Origin: Candidatus Izimoplasma sp. ZiA1
Lineage (GTDB): Bacteria; Bacillota_I; Bacilli_A; Izemoplasmatales; Izemoplasmataceae
DNA: 64,000 bases
Direction of reading: 5' to 3'
NCBI GenBank assembly: GCA_002285055.1
Contig: NQYJ01000001.1
Span: 300,654 to 364,653, forward strand
Made by a program: the position numbers and the translations under genes
In this document: positions 30,028 through 44,007 of the stretch, in pieces
Layout: each line of letters opens with the position of its first letter
Position numbering within the stretch: position 1 is the stretch's first letter
The notes under the pieces: generated by a model
What the model was told of the DNA's origin: nothing
Database searches by the model: none
The model's input: the letters and a program-made list of their open reading frames with translations, nothing else

Positions 30028-31044
30028 ATGAAATCTAGTGAAGAAATCATGTTGTTACTTGAACTTAATGGATATGATGTAACAAAATATAAACTTAAAA
30101 AACAACTTGAATATGAAGAATCAGGAAACTTAGATCTTTATAAACACAAAAAGTTTAGTGATTTAGTTATTAGTCACTATGGTTACTCACAATCAACTGA
30201 CTTTCTTAATCAAAACCCTCTTACTTATAAAGAAACATGGCCTGAGGAAATTAAAAGTATTGATCAATTTTATGTAACACACCCTGATATAAATGGTGAG
30301 GTTGCATTTAAAGAGTTTATAAATGATGATAGTTATAACGAAGTTAACAAAGAAAGCATTTTATACGATATCTTAGATACATATGTTGAAGAGTATCGTG
30401 AGGCTAGTATTACAAGAATGGAAAATCTAAAAAGTATGATTATTTTACTTCCTAAAAAAAGTAAGAAGTACAAAAAACCATCAAAAGGAGCATTCTTGTT
30501 CTCAATTATCTTGTTTTTAGTGTTAGCTTTAATATATAAAAACCCATCTTTATTATTCTTAGGATACGCTGAACAATTAAATGATTTATTATTTGATATC
30601 CCTTGGTATAGCGCTATAGGTGTAGTTGCTATTTACATTCTTGGGATATACGCAATTATTAATAATTTTGTTGGTAGATATATTAGAGATGTTAGAAGTG
30701 AAAAAAACAAACATGCTGAGAAAACCTTTGATAAGTGGGAAAAAGACATGAAAGATGCTCGCTTAAAACAATCAGGAATGTTGGAAGATTATGTTGATTT
30801 AGTTATTAAAAAACCTAAAAAATCATATTTTGAATTAACTACACTTATTTATCCAGAAAAACTAATGGATAAGTTTAAGAATTATGTCAAAATGATTAAT
30901 AAAAAGTATGATTGGATGACAAAGTACTATAGTAAAGTAATGAAAATAATGAGAATTGTTTTAATTATTGGAGTATTAATAACAGTAATTTTCATTATGC
31001 TTGGATTATCCTTTATATGGGGGTGGTTAAATGTTTCTGTTTAA
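30028..31044 (+). CDS. Membrane protein of unknown function
   Basis: A 338-residue protein. The N-terminal 145 residues are soluble and charged. Two hydrophobic helices (about 155-172 and 190-212) flank a short loop, a basic amphipathic section follows, and a final helix at about 308-332 ends at the C-terminus. I recognise no family. GGAGG overlaps the stop of the CvpA-like gene, and its 3' end overlaps the next gene by 14 bases. The three genes therefore form a tight translational unit, suggesting one membrane-associated complex. Confidence 0.75.
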   Translation: MKSSEEIMLLLELNGYDVTKYKLKKQLEYEESGNLDLYKHKKFSDLVISHYGYSQSTDFLNQNPLTYKETWPEEIKSIDQFYVTHPDINGEVAFKEFINDDSYNEVNKESILYDILDTYVEEYREASITRMENLKSMIILLPKKSKKYKKPSKGAFLFSIILFLVLALIYKNPSLLFLGYAEQLNDLLFDIPWYSAIGVVAIYILGIYAIINNFVGRYIRDVRSEKNKHAEKTFDKWEKDMKDARLKQSGMLEDYVDLVIKKPKKSYFELTTLIYPEKLMDKFKNYVKMINKKYDWMTKYYSKVMKIMRIVLIIGVLITVIFIMLGLSFIWGWLNVSV

Positions 31045-31873
31045 GAAGAAAAAGCAAAATAATGACGATGAAATAGTAATTGGGAAACAAAAAAAACAAT
31101 CTAAAAATATAAATCATAAAAAAACAGATCCTCGTCTTGATAAATTAAGGGATAACCCTGATGAAATCATTGTTTATAATGACGAATCTTTAGACCAATT
31201 AGTAGAGTTAAGTGAGACAAATACTATTAAAGAAGAGCCACAGTTAGATATTGAAGAAGAAATTATTGTGTCTAAAGAAGAAGACTTAGAGGAAAATACT
31301 GATTTGATAAAAGAAGATACAGAGATTATAGAAGAGTTTATAAAATTTGAAGCAGATGAAGTTTCAAATGATGACAATATAGAAGAAACTATTATCAAAG
31401 AAGAGTTTACAGTTGAAGAACAAAAGGCAGAAATGCTTGTAGAAGAGCATGTTGAAGATTTAATTAAAGATGAATTCATTAACGAAGAACCCACTTTAAT
31501 TACTGAACAAGTACTAGAAGAAGAACAAGAGGAAATTAAAGATTTAAATACATATTTTGGATCAAATAATGAAGAACTAAAAAAAGGAAAAAAGAAAAAA
31601 TCAAAAAAAGAAAAAGTCTCAAAACGTAAAAAAAGAAGAAAGAAAGATTTAGAAGATATTACTGAAAGAAGAGTTTATAAATTTAAAGATAAAAAGTTTT
31701 CAAAAGTAGAGGATTTGATTGAATATTTAAATGATCACTACTTAGACATTGAGGAATTATCAAAAGAAATGTTAGACAGTGAAGAATTTTATGGCTTTAT
31801 CAGAAAAAAAAGCGGTGTATTTGATGCGAGTTTAGAAGAATATAAAAAAATTAAAAAAGAAATTGAGAAATAA
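31031..31873 (+). CDS. Highly charged cytosolic protein, unknown function
   Basis: A 280-residue protein with three zones. A basic N-terminus (1-35) is followed by a Glu/Asp-rich disordered region (about 50-175) with recurring E-E and I-K-E-E blocks. A Lys/Arg-rich stretch (about 183-207) then leads to a compact C-terminal domain (208-280) with the pattern F-K-D-K-K-F-S-K-V-E-D-L-I-E-Y-L. The alternating acid and basic zones suggest a scaffolding or nucleic-acid/membrane-surface role. Its start lies inside the preceding membrane-protein gene. Not recognised. Confidence 0.7.
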   Translation: MFLFKKKKQNNDDEIVIGKQKKQSKNINHKKTDPRLDKLRDNPDEIIVYNDESLDQLVELSETNTIKEEPQLDIEEEIIVSKEEDLEENTDLIKEDTEIIEEFIKFEADEVSNDDNIEETIIKEEFTVEEQKAEMLVEEHVEDLIKDEFINEEPTLITEQVLEEEQEEIKDLNTYFGSNNEELKKGKKKKSKKEKVSKRKKRRKKDLEDITERRVYKFKDKKFSKVEDLIEYLNDHYLDIEELSKEMLDSEEFYGFIRKKSGVFDASLEEYKKIKKEIEK

Positions 31874-31889
31874 CTCAATTTCTTTCTTT
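31857..31889 (+). terminator. Intrinsic terminator of the envelope cluster
   Basis: GAAATTGAG (31859-31867) pairs with CTCAATTTC (31874-31882), followed by TTTCTTT. It spans the stop codon. Confidence 0.8.
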
Positions 31890-31960
31890 ATTTCTGATTA
31901 AACACTTTATTTTTAGATATTGTTCTATTATAATACTTGTTATAGAAAATAGGTGATATT

Positions 31961-33589
31961 ATGGAAACTAGTAATTTTATTAAAACAATTATTGAGGAAG
32001 ATTTAAAAAATGGCAAACATAAGGAAATAATCACAAGGTTCCCACCAGAACCAAATGGTTTTCTACATTTGGGACATGCAAGAAGTATCATCCAGAACTA
32101 TCATCTAGCTGTAAGTAATAATGGATATTTTAACCTTCGTTTTGATGATACAAATCCAGTGAAAGAAGACACTGTCTTTGTTGAAGGTATGATTGAAGAT
32201 ATTAAGTGGTTAGGTGTTAAATGGAAGAATTTACTATTTGCTAGTGATTATTTTGATGAAATGTATAATCGTGCAATAGTACTTATTAAAAAAGGGAAGG
32301 CATTTGTTGATGATTTAAGTGCTGAGGAAATTAGAGAATACCGTGGGGACTTAAAAAACCCTGGTAAAGAAAGTCCTTATAGAAATAGAACACCTGAGGA
32401 AAACTTAGAGTTGTTTGAAAATATGAAAAATGGTTTATACGAAGATGGTAGTAGGGTTTTAAGAGCAAAAATTGATATGGCAAGTCCTAATATGAATCTA
32501 AGAGATCCTGTAATATATAGAATCCAAAGAGCATATCATCACAATACTCAAGATAAATGGTTAATTTATCCAATGTATGATTATGCTCATCCAATTGAAG
32601 ATGCGATTGAAGGTATCACTCATTCACTTTGCAGTTTAGAGTTTGAGGATCACCGTCCACTATATGATTGGGTTGTAAAAGAATGTGAAATGGAAAATGT
32701 ACCTCGCCAAATTGAGTTTGGTAAATTAATAATGGCAAAACAAGTTACAGGAAAAAGATATATTAAACAATTAGTAGATTCAAAAGCTGTAATTGGATGG
32801 GATGATCCACGCTTAATCACGATTTCAGGATTAAGAAGAAAAGGTGTTCCATCACAAGCAATTACTAATTTTATCTTAGCTACTGGATTACCTAAAACAC
32901 AAGGTGAAACTGAGTACGAAATGTTTGATAAATATGTTAGGGAATCGCTTGTTGAAGCTAAAAGAATAAATGCAGTTGTTGATCCTTTACTTGTAGAAAT
33001 AACAAACTATGAAGACTCTAAAGTAGAATATTTAGATGTTGAAAATAATCGTGATTTTCCAGAAATGGGAACAAGAAAAGTTCCATTTAGTAAATATGTT
33101 TATATTGAAAGAGAAGACTTTATTGAAGAAAAACCTAATAAAAAGTGGAAACGTCTTTATTTAAATGGTGAAGTTAGGCTAATGCATGCTTATTTTATTA
33201 AAGCTAATGAAATCATAAAAGATGAAACAGGGAAAATTACTAAAATCTTAGCTACTTATGATGAATTAACTAAATCTGGTTCTGGCTTTACTGAAAGAAA
33301 ACCTAATGGTAATATTCATTTTGTTGATGGAACTATTAATAAACCAGCAACATTTAGAATATTTGACGATTTAGTTCTTGATTTTGAAAACAAAGATATT
33401 CCATTTAGTGAGAAAATAAATAAAAACTCGTTAGTCGAAAAACATGGATTTGTTGAAGCTTTAGAATATAATGTGTTAGATAGATTCCAATTTGCTAGAA
33501 ATGGTTATTTCGCCGTAGATCAAGATACAAATGAAGAAAAACTAGTATTTAATGAGATAGTTTCATTAAAATCTAAATTCAAAAGATAA
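31961..33589 (+). CDS. glnS: Glutaminyl-tRNA synthetase
   Basis: A 542-residue class I synthetase that charges tRNA-Gln. The N-terminal catalytic domain shows P-P-E-P-N-G-F-L-H-L-G-H-A (HIGH motif at 36-39), the GlnRS-specific R-F-D-D-T-N-P and G-W-D-D-P-R-L, and R-R-K-G-V. These favour GlnRS over GluRS. The C-terminal half is the beta-barrel anticodon-binding domain. The KMSKS equivalent is odd: where V-M-S-K-R-K-L is expected it has I-M-A-K-Q-V-T-G-K-R-Y-I (from residue 257), with a Ser-to-Ala change and a few extra residues. AGGTGA precedes the ATG; TATAAT at 31929-31934 is a likely -10. Confidence 0.92.
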   Translation: METSNFIKTIIEEDLKNGKHKEIITRFPPEPNGFLHLGHARSIIQNYHLAVSNNGYFNLRFDDTNPVKEDTVFVEGMIEDIKWLGVKWKNLLFASDYFDEMYNRAIVLIKKGKAFVDDLSAEEIREYRGDLKNPGKESPYRNRTPEENLELFENMKNGLYEDGSRVLRAKIDMASPNMNLRDPVIYRIQRAYHHNTQDKWLIYPMYDYAHPIEDAIEGITHSLCSLEFEDHRPLYDWVVKECEMENVPRQIEFGKLIMAKQVTGKRYIKQLVDSKAVIGWDDPRLITISGLRRKGVPSQAITNFILATGLPKTQGETEYEMFDKYVRESLVEAKRINAVVDPLLVEITNYEDSKVEYLDVENNRDFPEMGTRKVPFSKYVYIEREDFIEEKPNKKWKRLYLNGEVRLMHAYFIKANEIIKDETGKITKILATYDELTKSGSGFTERKPNGNIHFVDGTINKPATFRIFDDLVLDFENKDIPFSEKINKNSLVEKHGFVEALEYNVLDRFQFARNGYFAVDQDTNEEKLVFNEIVSLKSKFKR

Positions 33590-33594
33590 CACAT

Positions 33595-33630
33595 AGAAGT
33601 ATTAGTTTTTTTACTAATACTTCTTTTTAT
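33595..33630 (+). terminator. Intrinsic terminator after glnS
   Basis: An 11-bp stem, AGAAGTATTAG (33595-33605) with CTAATACTTCT (33614-33624), then TTTT. Confidence 0.85.
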
Positions 33631-33660
33631 TATATAATATTAATTAGAGGAGATGATAAT

Positions 33661-33960
33661 ATGCAGGAATTTACTGAAGTCGTCATAAAAATCATCCGTT
33701 CAATCCCAAAAGGAAAAGTAATGACATATGGCCAAATTGCTTCAATAGCTGGTAGTCCTAGAAGTGCAAGACAAGTTAGTAGAATTCTTCATTCAATGAG
33801 CTCTAAATATGACTTGCCCTGGCAACGAGTTATTAACAGTAAAGGAACAATTAGTTTAGATGGACAAAGTGGACATATTCAAAAGGAAATGCTTTTAAAC
33901 GAAGGTTTAAAAGTAATTGGGAAATCTATAGACTTAAAGGAGTATTTGTATAAACCATGA
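33661..33960 (+). CDS. atl: Alkyltransferase-like (ATL) protein
   Basis: A 99-residue homologue of the DNA-binding domain of O6-alkylguanine-DNA alkyltransferases. The helix-turn-helix pattern V-M-T-Y-G-Q-I-A and R-Q-V is present. However, the alkyl-acceptor motif P-C-H-R is replaced by P-W-Q-R (residues 53-56), so it cannot accept the alkyl group. ATL proteins instead bind O6-alkylguanine, flip it and hand the lesion to nucleotide excision repair. UvrA and a UvrD-like helicase are encoded nearby (34.5-41.6 kb), which fits. AGAGGAG precedes the ATG. The stop overlaps the following lipoprotein gene by ATGA. Confidence 0.92.
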   Translation: MQEFTEVVIKIIRSIPKGKVMTYGQIASIAGSPRSARQVSRILHSMSSKYDLPWQRVINSKGTISLDGQSGHIQKEMLLNEGLKVIGKSIDLKEYLYKP

Positions 33961-34499
33961 AAAGATTAATACTACTTATTTTATTATTTGGCTCGTTTTT
34001 GATGCTGGCAAGTTGTAAACCAAAAAGTGAAAAAGATATATTAAGTGGCCAAATTGCTGCAATATTAAGTGATGAATATGGCTTTGATTGTGCATTTAAA
34101 GTATGTGTAAAAGTATTAAACACATATGAAAGTGAAGTTGTTGAGAAAATTGAGTATTATCAAAATGATTATAAGTTTGAATATTATTCAATTTATCAAG
34201 ACTATCAAGACTCACAATATGTAATCATGCATCAAAAAACACAACTATATTTAGAAGATGCAAAACTTACATTAAACTGGAACACTTATGATATTGAACT
34301 TGGTGATTATTATTATTATGCTTACTACTACGCTACTGATACTTATCGTTGCAAAACAACGATAAATGGTGAAGAAAGTGATAGTTGTGATTTTTCACAA
34401 ACTATAAAAGACACAATGTATGCTTGGTATGAAGAAATACTTACATATTTAGAAGATGCACAAGTAGATCAACTAGCTTTTTATAATCTCGAGAAATAA
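33957..34499 (+). CDS. Small lipoprotein of unknown function
   Basis: A 180-residue protein with a signal peptide and lipobox L-A-S-C (Cys 20). The mature part has two Cys pairs (C-A-F-K-V-C and C-K-T-T...S-D-S-C) that could form disulfides, and a very Tyr-rich central region. I recognise no family. It is coupled to atl by an ATGA overlap, though a repair protein and a surface lipoprotein have no obvious shared role. A terminator follows. Confidence 0.75.
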   Translation: MKRLILLILLFGSFLMLASCKPKSEKDILSGQIAAILSDEYGFDCAFKVCVKVLNTYESEVVEKIEYYQNDYKFEYYSIYQDYQDSQYVIMHQKTQLYLEDAKLTLNWNTYDIELGDYYYYAYYYATDTYRCKTTINGEESDSCDFSQTIKDTMYAWYEEILTYLEDAQVDQLAFYNLEK

Positions 34500-34502
34500 C
34501 CT

Positions 34503-34532
34503 AAATGCACTATTAAAGTAGTGCATTTTTTG
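34503..34532 (+). terminator. Intrinsic terminator after the atl-lipoprotein pair
   Basis: AATGCACTA pairs with TAGTGCATT around a six-base loop, followed by T6. The T run merges into the -10 region of the pcrA promoter. Confidence 0.85.
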
Positions 34533-34539
34533 ATATAAT
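34531..34539 (+). promoter_or_regulatory. Extended -10 promoter of pcrA
   Basis: TG-A-TATAAT, 18 bases before the ATG at 34557, so the leader is very short. Confidence 0.55.
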
Positions 34540-34556
34540 CTTAACAGGTGATTTTA

Positions 34557-38755
<4,199 letters not shown>

Positions 38756-38760
38756 TGAAG

Positions 38761-41574
38761 ATGATTAACGACATTATTATTAAAGGTGCAAAAGAAAATA
38801 ATCTCCAAAATATCGATTTAACAATACCTAAAAATAAACTAGTTGTAATGACTGGATTAAGTGGTAGTGGTAAATCGTCTTTAGCATTTGATACAATATA
38901 TAAAGAAGGCCAAAGAAGATATGTAGAAAGTTTAAGTGCTTATGCAAGACAGTTTCTTGGTAACCTTGAAAAACCTAATGTAGAAAGTATTGAAGGGTTG
39001 AGTCCTGCAATTTCTATTGATCAAAAAACTACATCAAAAAACCCTAGAAGTACTGTTGGTACAGTGACAGAGATTTATGATTACTTAAGATTGTTATATG
39101 CAAGAATTGGGAAACCTGTTTGTCCAAATCATGGGATTGAGATATCATCTCAATCAATTGAACAAATGACAGAAAAGGTTTTAGAGATAGTTGAAGGTAG
39201 AGTTGAAATATTAGCTCCTATTGTTAAGGAAAAAAAGGGAACTCATCAAAGAGAACTTGAAGAACTTAGAAAAGACGGTTTCGTCAGAGTTAGAGTTAAT
39301 AAAGAAATTAGAGATTTAGATGAAGATATAGTATTAGAAAAAAATAAAAGACATGACATTGAAGTTGTTGTAGATCGTTTGAAAATAAAAGAAGGTATTA
39401 GAACAAGATTATATGATTCAATTGAAACAAGTGCGAAACTTGGTAATGGTAAAGTAATAGTCTTAATTAATGGCGAGGAACACGTTTTTAGTGAAAACTA
39501 TGCATGCCCTCATTGTGATTTTTCTATCGGAGAATTACAACCACGATTATTCTCATTTAATGCACCCTTTGGGGCATGCCCTGAATGTAGTGGACTTGGG
39601 CATAAGCGCAAAGTAGATCCTAAATTATTATTACCAGATAAATCATTATCTATTAATAATGGTGCGATTAAAGGCTGGCAAAATCCAGATACATATTACT
39701 TTAAAATGTTAAAAACTACCGCAAAACATTATAAAATTGATTTAGACCTTCCAATAGAAAAAATGAAGAAAAAAGATTTAGATATTATCTTATATGGTTC
39801 AGATAAAAAAATAGACTTTGTTTTTGGAGGCAAAAGCGAAGACGGATATCGACATCAAAAAAGTGATTTCTATGAAGGTGTTATTACCAATCTAGAACGT
39901 AGATACTTAGAAACTAGTTCAAGATTTATGAGAGAATGGATTGAAGGTTTTATGAGTGAAACCACATGTCCTGTTTGTAATGGTAAAAAACTGAATGAAG
40001 CGGCTTTGAGTGTTAGAGTTGGCAAAACAGACATTATTGAAATGACTGATATGTCTGTCAAAGATATTATTAAATTAATTGATAATCTAAAATTATCTAA
40101 ACAAGACACACAAATCTCAGAAATGATTTTGAAAGAAATTATTGAGAGATTATCATTTCTAGTAAATGTTGGTTTAGATTATTTAACATTGTCAAGACAA
40201 GCAGCAACCTTAAGTGGTGGTGAGAGTCAAAGAATTAGACTCGCAACTCAAATCGGTTCTCAACTAACAGGTGTTTTATATGTTTTAGATGAACCAAGTA
40301 TTGGGCTTCATCAAAGAGATAATGCTAAACTAATTAATACTCTTAAAAAGATGAGAGATTTGGGAAATACTTTAATAGTTGTTGAACATGATGAGGAAAC
40401 TATGATGTCTGCAGATCAAATTATTGATATTGGCCCAGGCGCAGGAATTCACGGTGGGAAAGTTGTATTTCAAGGGACATATGATGAAATCATCAAGTCG
40501 AAAAAATCGATTACAGGCGAATATTTAAGTGGTAGACTTGGAATTAACATTCCAAAAGAAAGAAGAACTCACGATAATGGTTATATTGAAATAAAAGGTG
40601 CTAAGCAAAACAACCTTAAAAACATAAATGTAAAAATACCTAAGGGTGTTCTTAACGTTATTACTGGTGTAAGTGGTAGTGGTAAATCTTCTTTAATAAA
40701 TGAGTGTTTGTATAAGGGTGTATCAAATAAAATATATCGTAAAAAACAACCTCAAGGAGAGTTTAAAGATTTACTAGGCACTGATTCATTTGAAAAAATC
40801 ATTAATATTGATCAATCACCAATCGGGAGAACTCCAAGAAGTAATCCCGCAACATACACAGGTGTGTTTGATGATATTAGAGATATTTATACAATGACTA
40901 ATGAAGCTAAAATTAGAGGTTATAAAAAAGGACGCTTTAGTTTTAATGTTAAAGGTGGAAGATGTGAAACATGTAATGGTGATGGTGTTATCAAAATTGA
41001 GATGCATTTTTTACCCGATGTTTACGTTCCATGTGAAGTTTGTGATGGAAAAAGGTATAATAAAGAGACTTTAGAAGTTAAATATAAAGGTAAAAACATC
41101 TCAGATGTTTTAGATATGACAATTGAAAACGCAGTAGAATTTTTCAAAAACATTCCAAAAGCGTATAATAAACTTAAGACCTTAAATGAAGTAGGACTTG
41201 GTTATCTTAAAATCGGACAACCAGCAACTACCTTAAGTGGTGGTGAAGCGCAAAGGGTTAAACTAGCAAAAGAGCTACATAAAAGAATATCAGAACGAAC
41301 TTTATACATCTTAGATGAACCCACAACTGGTCTTCATACTGATGATGTTAAAAGGTTGTTAGAGGTTATTGATCATATCGTAAACGCTGGCGCAACTGTA
41401 GTTATTATTGAACATAACTTAGATGTTGTTAAGGTTGCAGATTATATAATTGATTTAGGACCTGAGGGTGGAGACAACGGTGGAAAAGTAATTGCCCTTG
41501 GTACACCTGAGGAAATTGCTAAAAATAAAAAAAGTTATACAGGGATGTATTTAGACAAAGTATTGAAGAGGTAA
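38761..41574 (+). CDS. uvrA: Excinuclease ABC subunit A
   Basis: A 937-residue damage-recognition ATPase of nucleotide excision repair. Two ABC ATPase units are present (Walker A G-L-S-G-S-G-K-S near the start and G-V-S-G-S-G-K-S near 640; signatures L-S-G-G-E-S-Q-R and L-S-G-G-E-A-Q-R). Three zinc-binding Cys groups are visible, including C-E-T-C and C-E-V-C in the second half. The ATG at 38761 follows AGAGGTG, which overlaps the ligA stop; an in-frame GTG at 38752 lies within that site. uvrB is not in the window. It can act with the ATL protein at 33.7 kb. Confidence 0.97.
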   Translation: MINDIIIKGAKENNLQNIDLTIPKNKLVVMTGLSGSGKSSLAFDTIYKEGQRRYVESLSAYARQFLGNLEKPNVESIEGLSPAISIDQKTTSKNPRSTVGTVTEIYDYLRLLYARIGKPVCPNHGIEISSQSIEQMTEKVLEIVEGRVEILAPIVKEKKGTHQRELEELRKDGFVRVRVNKEIRDLDEDIVLEKNKRHDIEVVVDRLKIKEGIRTRLYDSIETSAKLGNGKVIVLINGEEHVFSENYACPHCDFSIGELQPRLFSFNAPFGACPECSGLGHKRKVDPKLLLPDKSLSINNGAIKGWQNPDTYYFKMLKTTAKHYKIDLDLPIEKMKKKDLDIILYGSDKKIDFVFGGKSEDGYRHQKSDFYEGVITNLERRYLETSSRFMREWIEGFMSETTCPVCNGKKLNEAALSVRVGKTDIIEMTDMSVKDIIKLIDNLKLSKQDTQISEMILKEIIERLSFLVNVGLDYLTLSRQAATLSGGESQRIRLATQIGSQLTGVLYVLDEPSIGLHQRDNAKLINTLKKMRDLGNTLIVVEHDEETMMSADQIIDIGPGAGIHGGKVVFQGTYDEIIKSKKSITGEYLSGRLGINIPKERRTHDNGYIEIKGAKQNNLKNINVKIPKGVLNVITGVSGSGKSSLINECLYKGVSNKIYRKKQPQGEFKDLLGTDSFEKIINIDQSPIGRTPRSNPATYTGVFDDIRDIYTMTNEAKIRGYKKGRFSFNVKGGRCETCNGDGVIKIEMHFLPDVYVPCEVCDGKRYNKETLEVKYKGKNISDVLDMTIENAVEFFKNIPKAYNKLKTLNEVGLGYLKIGQPATTLSGGEAQRVKLAKELHKRISERTLYILDEPTTGLHTDDVKRLLEVIDHIVNAGATVVIIEHNLDVVKVADYIIDLGPEGGDNGGKVIALGTPEEIAKNKKSYTGMYLDKVLKR

Positions 41575-41578
41575 AAAC

Positions 41579-42121
41579 ATGGAGCATAAGGACAAGGAAA
41601 AAAACACAGAGCAGAACAATCAAGAACAAAAGAAGAAAGACGAACTTGAGAATTTGTTAAAAGCTATCGAAGAGATAGAAAAACAAAACAAAAACAGAAA
41701 AAAAGGTAAACGACCGAGGAACTATTTCGCAATTGAATTTGGGGGAGTTTTTCATCATAACTTCCTAGTTAACTTTTTGTTCACCTGTTTACTGAATTTT
41801 ACAATTGTATTGGCATTAATAGAATTATTTAACTTTGCAGAATATAAAGATATACTATATTTAATTGCATTTGTTTTAACATATACAACATTAGAACAGA
41901 TGTTTAGATATTATGTATTGTTAAATCATTTCCAAATTGTAATTAAATCGGTTGGTTTTATTTTCTTCTTTGGTTATATAGTTATTTATTATTTATTAGA
42001 TCAGTTTATATTTTTAACTACATTTAATTTTTTAAATGCTACAATGTTAGCATCTTGTGTACTGTTGTTCACAGTAACAAGATATATTTTATCGATGATT
42101 ATTAGGAAATCACTTAGATAG
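41579..42121 (+). CDS. Small membrane protein, unknown function
   Basis: A 180-residue protein. A highly charged Lys/Glu/Gln-rich N-terminus (1-45, likely coiled coil) is followed by four membrane helices between about 62 and 178. No family recognised. GAGG in the uvrA 3' end serves as ribosome-binding site, and hprK follows by 10 bases, so it lies in a uvrA-X-hprK-lgt run. In Bacilli a small membrane protein gene (csbA) also sits near uvrA, but I see no clear similarity. Confidence 0.75.
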   Translation: MEHKDKEKNTEQNNQEQKKKDELENLLKAIEEIEKQNKNRKKGKRPRNYFAIEFGGVFHHNFLVNFLFTCLLNFTIVLALIELFNFAEYKDILYLIAFVLTYTTLEQMFRYYVLLNHFQIVIKSVGFIFFFGYIVIYYLLDQFIFLTTFNFLNATMLASCVLLFTVTRYILSMIIRKSLR

Positions 42122-42131
42122 GAGTGAGGAT

Positions 42132-43055
42132 ATGAAACTCACAGTAGGAAAAGTAATTAAGGATAATAACTTTGAATTAATGGCTGGTGGTGAAGGAATC
42201 CATAGTGAAGTTACTCATTTTCAAGTTAGTAGACCAGGAATTGAGTTAGCTGGTCTGTTTGATTTTTATGAGTTTGAGAGAATCCAGGTTTTAGGTAGTA
42301 AAGAAATAACTTTCTTTGGCTGGTTAAATGAGGAAGATAAAGAAACAAGAGTGAATAAGTTGTTCGCAAAAAAACCGCCATTATTTGTTTTTTCTAAAAA
42401 TGTTAAAATTCCTGAAGTGTTTATTAGAAAAGCCAATGAACATAACATTCCAGTTGTAATGTCACATAAAAAAACTAGTGCATTAACTAGTAGTATTTAT
42501 GAGTATTTATCATCAAAGCTTTCTCCAAGAGAAAGTATTCATGGAACACTTGTTGATATTAATGGTATTGGTGTGCTTGTAAAAGGTAAAAGTGGAATTG
42601 GTAAAAGTGAGATAGCTCTAGAACTAGTTAGAAGAGGACATCAATTAGTAGCTGATGATCGTGTTGATATATATCAAAAAGAGGTTGGTATTGTTGTTGG
42701 TGAAGCACCAGAAATTCTAAAAAAATATCTTGAAATCAGAGGTATTGGGATTGTAAATGTAGTTAAGTTATTTGGTGTTCAAGCTTACAAAGAAAGTAAA
42801 AAAATTATGATTGTTGTCGAACTAGAAAAATGGAATAATCAAATGGATTATGATCGTCTTGGAATTAATGATGAGCATACAAAATTCTTTGATACTAATG
42901 TTTCATATGTAAAAATACCAATCACAGAAGGGCGTAATGCAGCTAGTTTAGTTGAAGTGGCAGCTATGAATGCTCGTCTTAAGTTTTTAGGAACAAACAC
43001 AGCGAAAGAATTTAGCGATGCTCTTATTGAACAAATCAATAAGAAATCAGAATAG
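42132..43055 (+). CDS. hprK: HPr kinase/phosphorylase
   Basis: A 307-residue bifunctional enzyme that phosphorylates Ser46 of the PTS carrier HPr and removes it again, setting carbon catabolite control. Walker A G-K-S-G-I-G-K-S lies at 152-159, the signature E-I-R-G-I-G-I-V-N-V near 200, and the N-terminal DRTGG-like domain occupies about 1-125. The length is normal. It is followed by lgt after nine bases, the order conserved in Firmicutes. Its presence implies a PTS elsewhere in the genome. Confidence 0.96.
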   Translation: MKLTVGKVIKDNNFELMAGGEGIHSEVTHFQVSRPGIELAGLFDFYEFERIQVLGSKEITFFGWLNEEDKETRVNKLFAKKPPLFVFSKNVKIPEVFIRKANEHNIPVVMSHKKTSALTSSIYEYLSSKLSPRESIHGTLVDINGIGVLVKGKSGIGKSEIALELVRRGHQLVADDRVDIYQKEVGIVVGEAPEILKKYLEIRGIGIVNVVKLFGVQAYKESKKIMIVVELEKWNNQMDYDRLGINDEHTKFFDTNVSYVKIPITEGRNAASLVEVAAMNARLKFLGTNTAKEFSDALIEQINKKSE

Positions 43056-43064
43056 AGGTTAAAA

Positions 43065-43973
43065 ATGGAACATATCGATAATCCATTATCAGATGTATTT
43101 ATTCAATTTGGAGATTTTAAGATTTTTTATTATAGTGTAATGATATTACTTGGGATTATTATCGCAGTAATTTTAGGAATAAAAGAAGGTAAAAAGTTAG
43201 GGATATCATCAGATTTGATTCTTGATGGTGTAATTATTATTGTACCTTTATCAATAATTGGGGCTAGATTATATTATGTTATCTTTGAGTGGGACCAATA
43301 TTCATCAAACTTAATAAGTATATTAGATTTAAGGAGTGGTGGTTTAGCCATCCATGGTGGAATTATTGTAGCATTCGTTAGTGCATACATATATACAAGA
43401 ATAAAAAAAGTATCAATATTAAGAATTATAGATTTAATGGCTCCAGGATTTATGATTGCTCAAGCAAGTGGTAGATGGGGGAACTTCTTTAACCAAGAAG
43501 CTCATGGTGGTGTTATTGGTGGAGTAACTAATAATGTTCCTGTTTTAAGTTTAGATGCACAAAGAGAGTTTCTTGAAAAAACATTACATTTACCTAAAGT
43601 TATAGCTAATAATATGTATATAAACGGTCCTGATGGTTTTAATTATTATCATCCAACATTTCTTTATGAATCAAGTTGGAATGTAGTTGGATTCATTATT
43701 GTTTTATTCTTAAGAAGAACTAAATGGGTTCGTAGTGGAGATTTATTAGGGTTTTACTTTATGTGGTATTCTATAGGAAGATTCTTTATTGAAGGAATGA
43801 GAACAGATTCACTATATGTTGGTAATACTGGATTAAGAACAGCACAAATTATTTCAATAGTTATGTTTATTGGTGGATTAGCATTCATTATATTTAATCA
43901 TTATTTCTTAAAAACTGAGAAATACGCTGATGCTTTAGAAAAAGAGAAGCAAAAGATTAACGTAGAAGCATAA
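43065..43973 (+). CDS. lgt: Prolipoprotein diacylglyceryl transferase
   Basis: A 302-residue, seven-helix membrane enzyme that transfers diacylglycerol from phosphatidylglycerol to the lipobox Cys of prolipoproteins. Seen: the early I-H-G-G-I, the signature G-R-W-G-N-F-F-N-Q-E starting at 136, and the late G-x-R-x-D near 247. It is needed to anchor the lipoproteins encoded in this window. It ends about 35 bases before trxB; TATAAT at 43981-43986 lies between them. Confidence 0.96.
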   Translation: MEHIDNPLSDVFIQFGDFKIFYYSVMILLGIIIAVILGIKEGKKLGISSDLILDGVIIIVPLSIIGARLYYVIFEWDQYSSNLISILDLRSGGLAIHGGIIVAFVSAYIYTRIKKVSILRIIDLMAPGFMIAQASGRWGNFFNQEAHGGVIGGVTNNVPVLSLDAQREFLEKTLHLPKVIANNMYINGPDGFNYYHPTFLYESSWNVVGFIIVLFLRRTKWVRSGDLLGFYFMWYSIGRFFIEGMRTDSLYVGNTGLRTAQIISIVMFIGGLAFIIFNHYFLKTEKYADALEKEKQKINVEA

Positions 43974-44007
43974 AAACAATTATAATATATTTTGAGGTGA
44001 TATTATT

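Noticed and set aside
32081..33589. glnS considered as a glutamyl-tRNA synthetase
   Set aside because: R-F-D-D-T-N-P, G-W-D-D-P-R and the beta-barrel C-terminal domain are GlnRS features.
33661..33960. Considered as an active O6-methylguanine-DNA methyltransferase
   Set aside because: The acceptor Cys is replaced by Trp (P-W-Q-R), the ATL signature.
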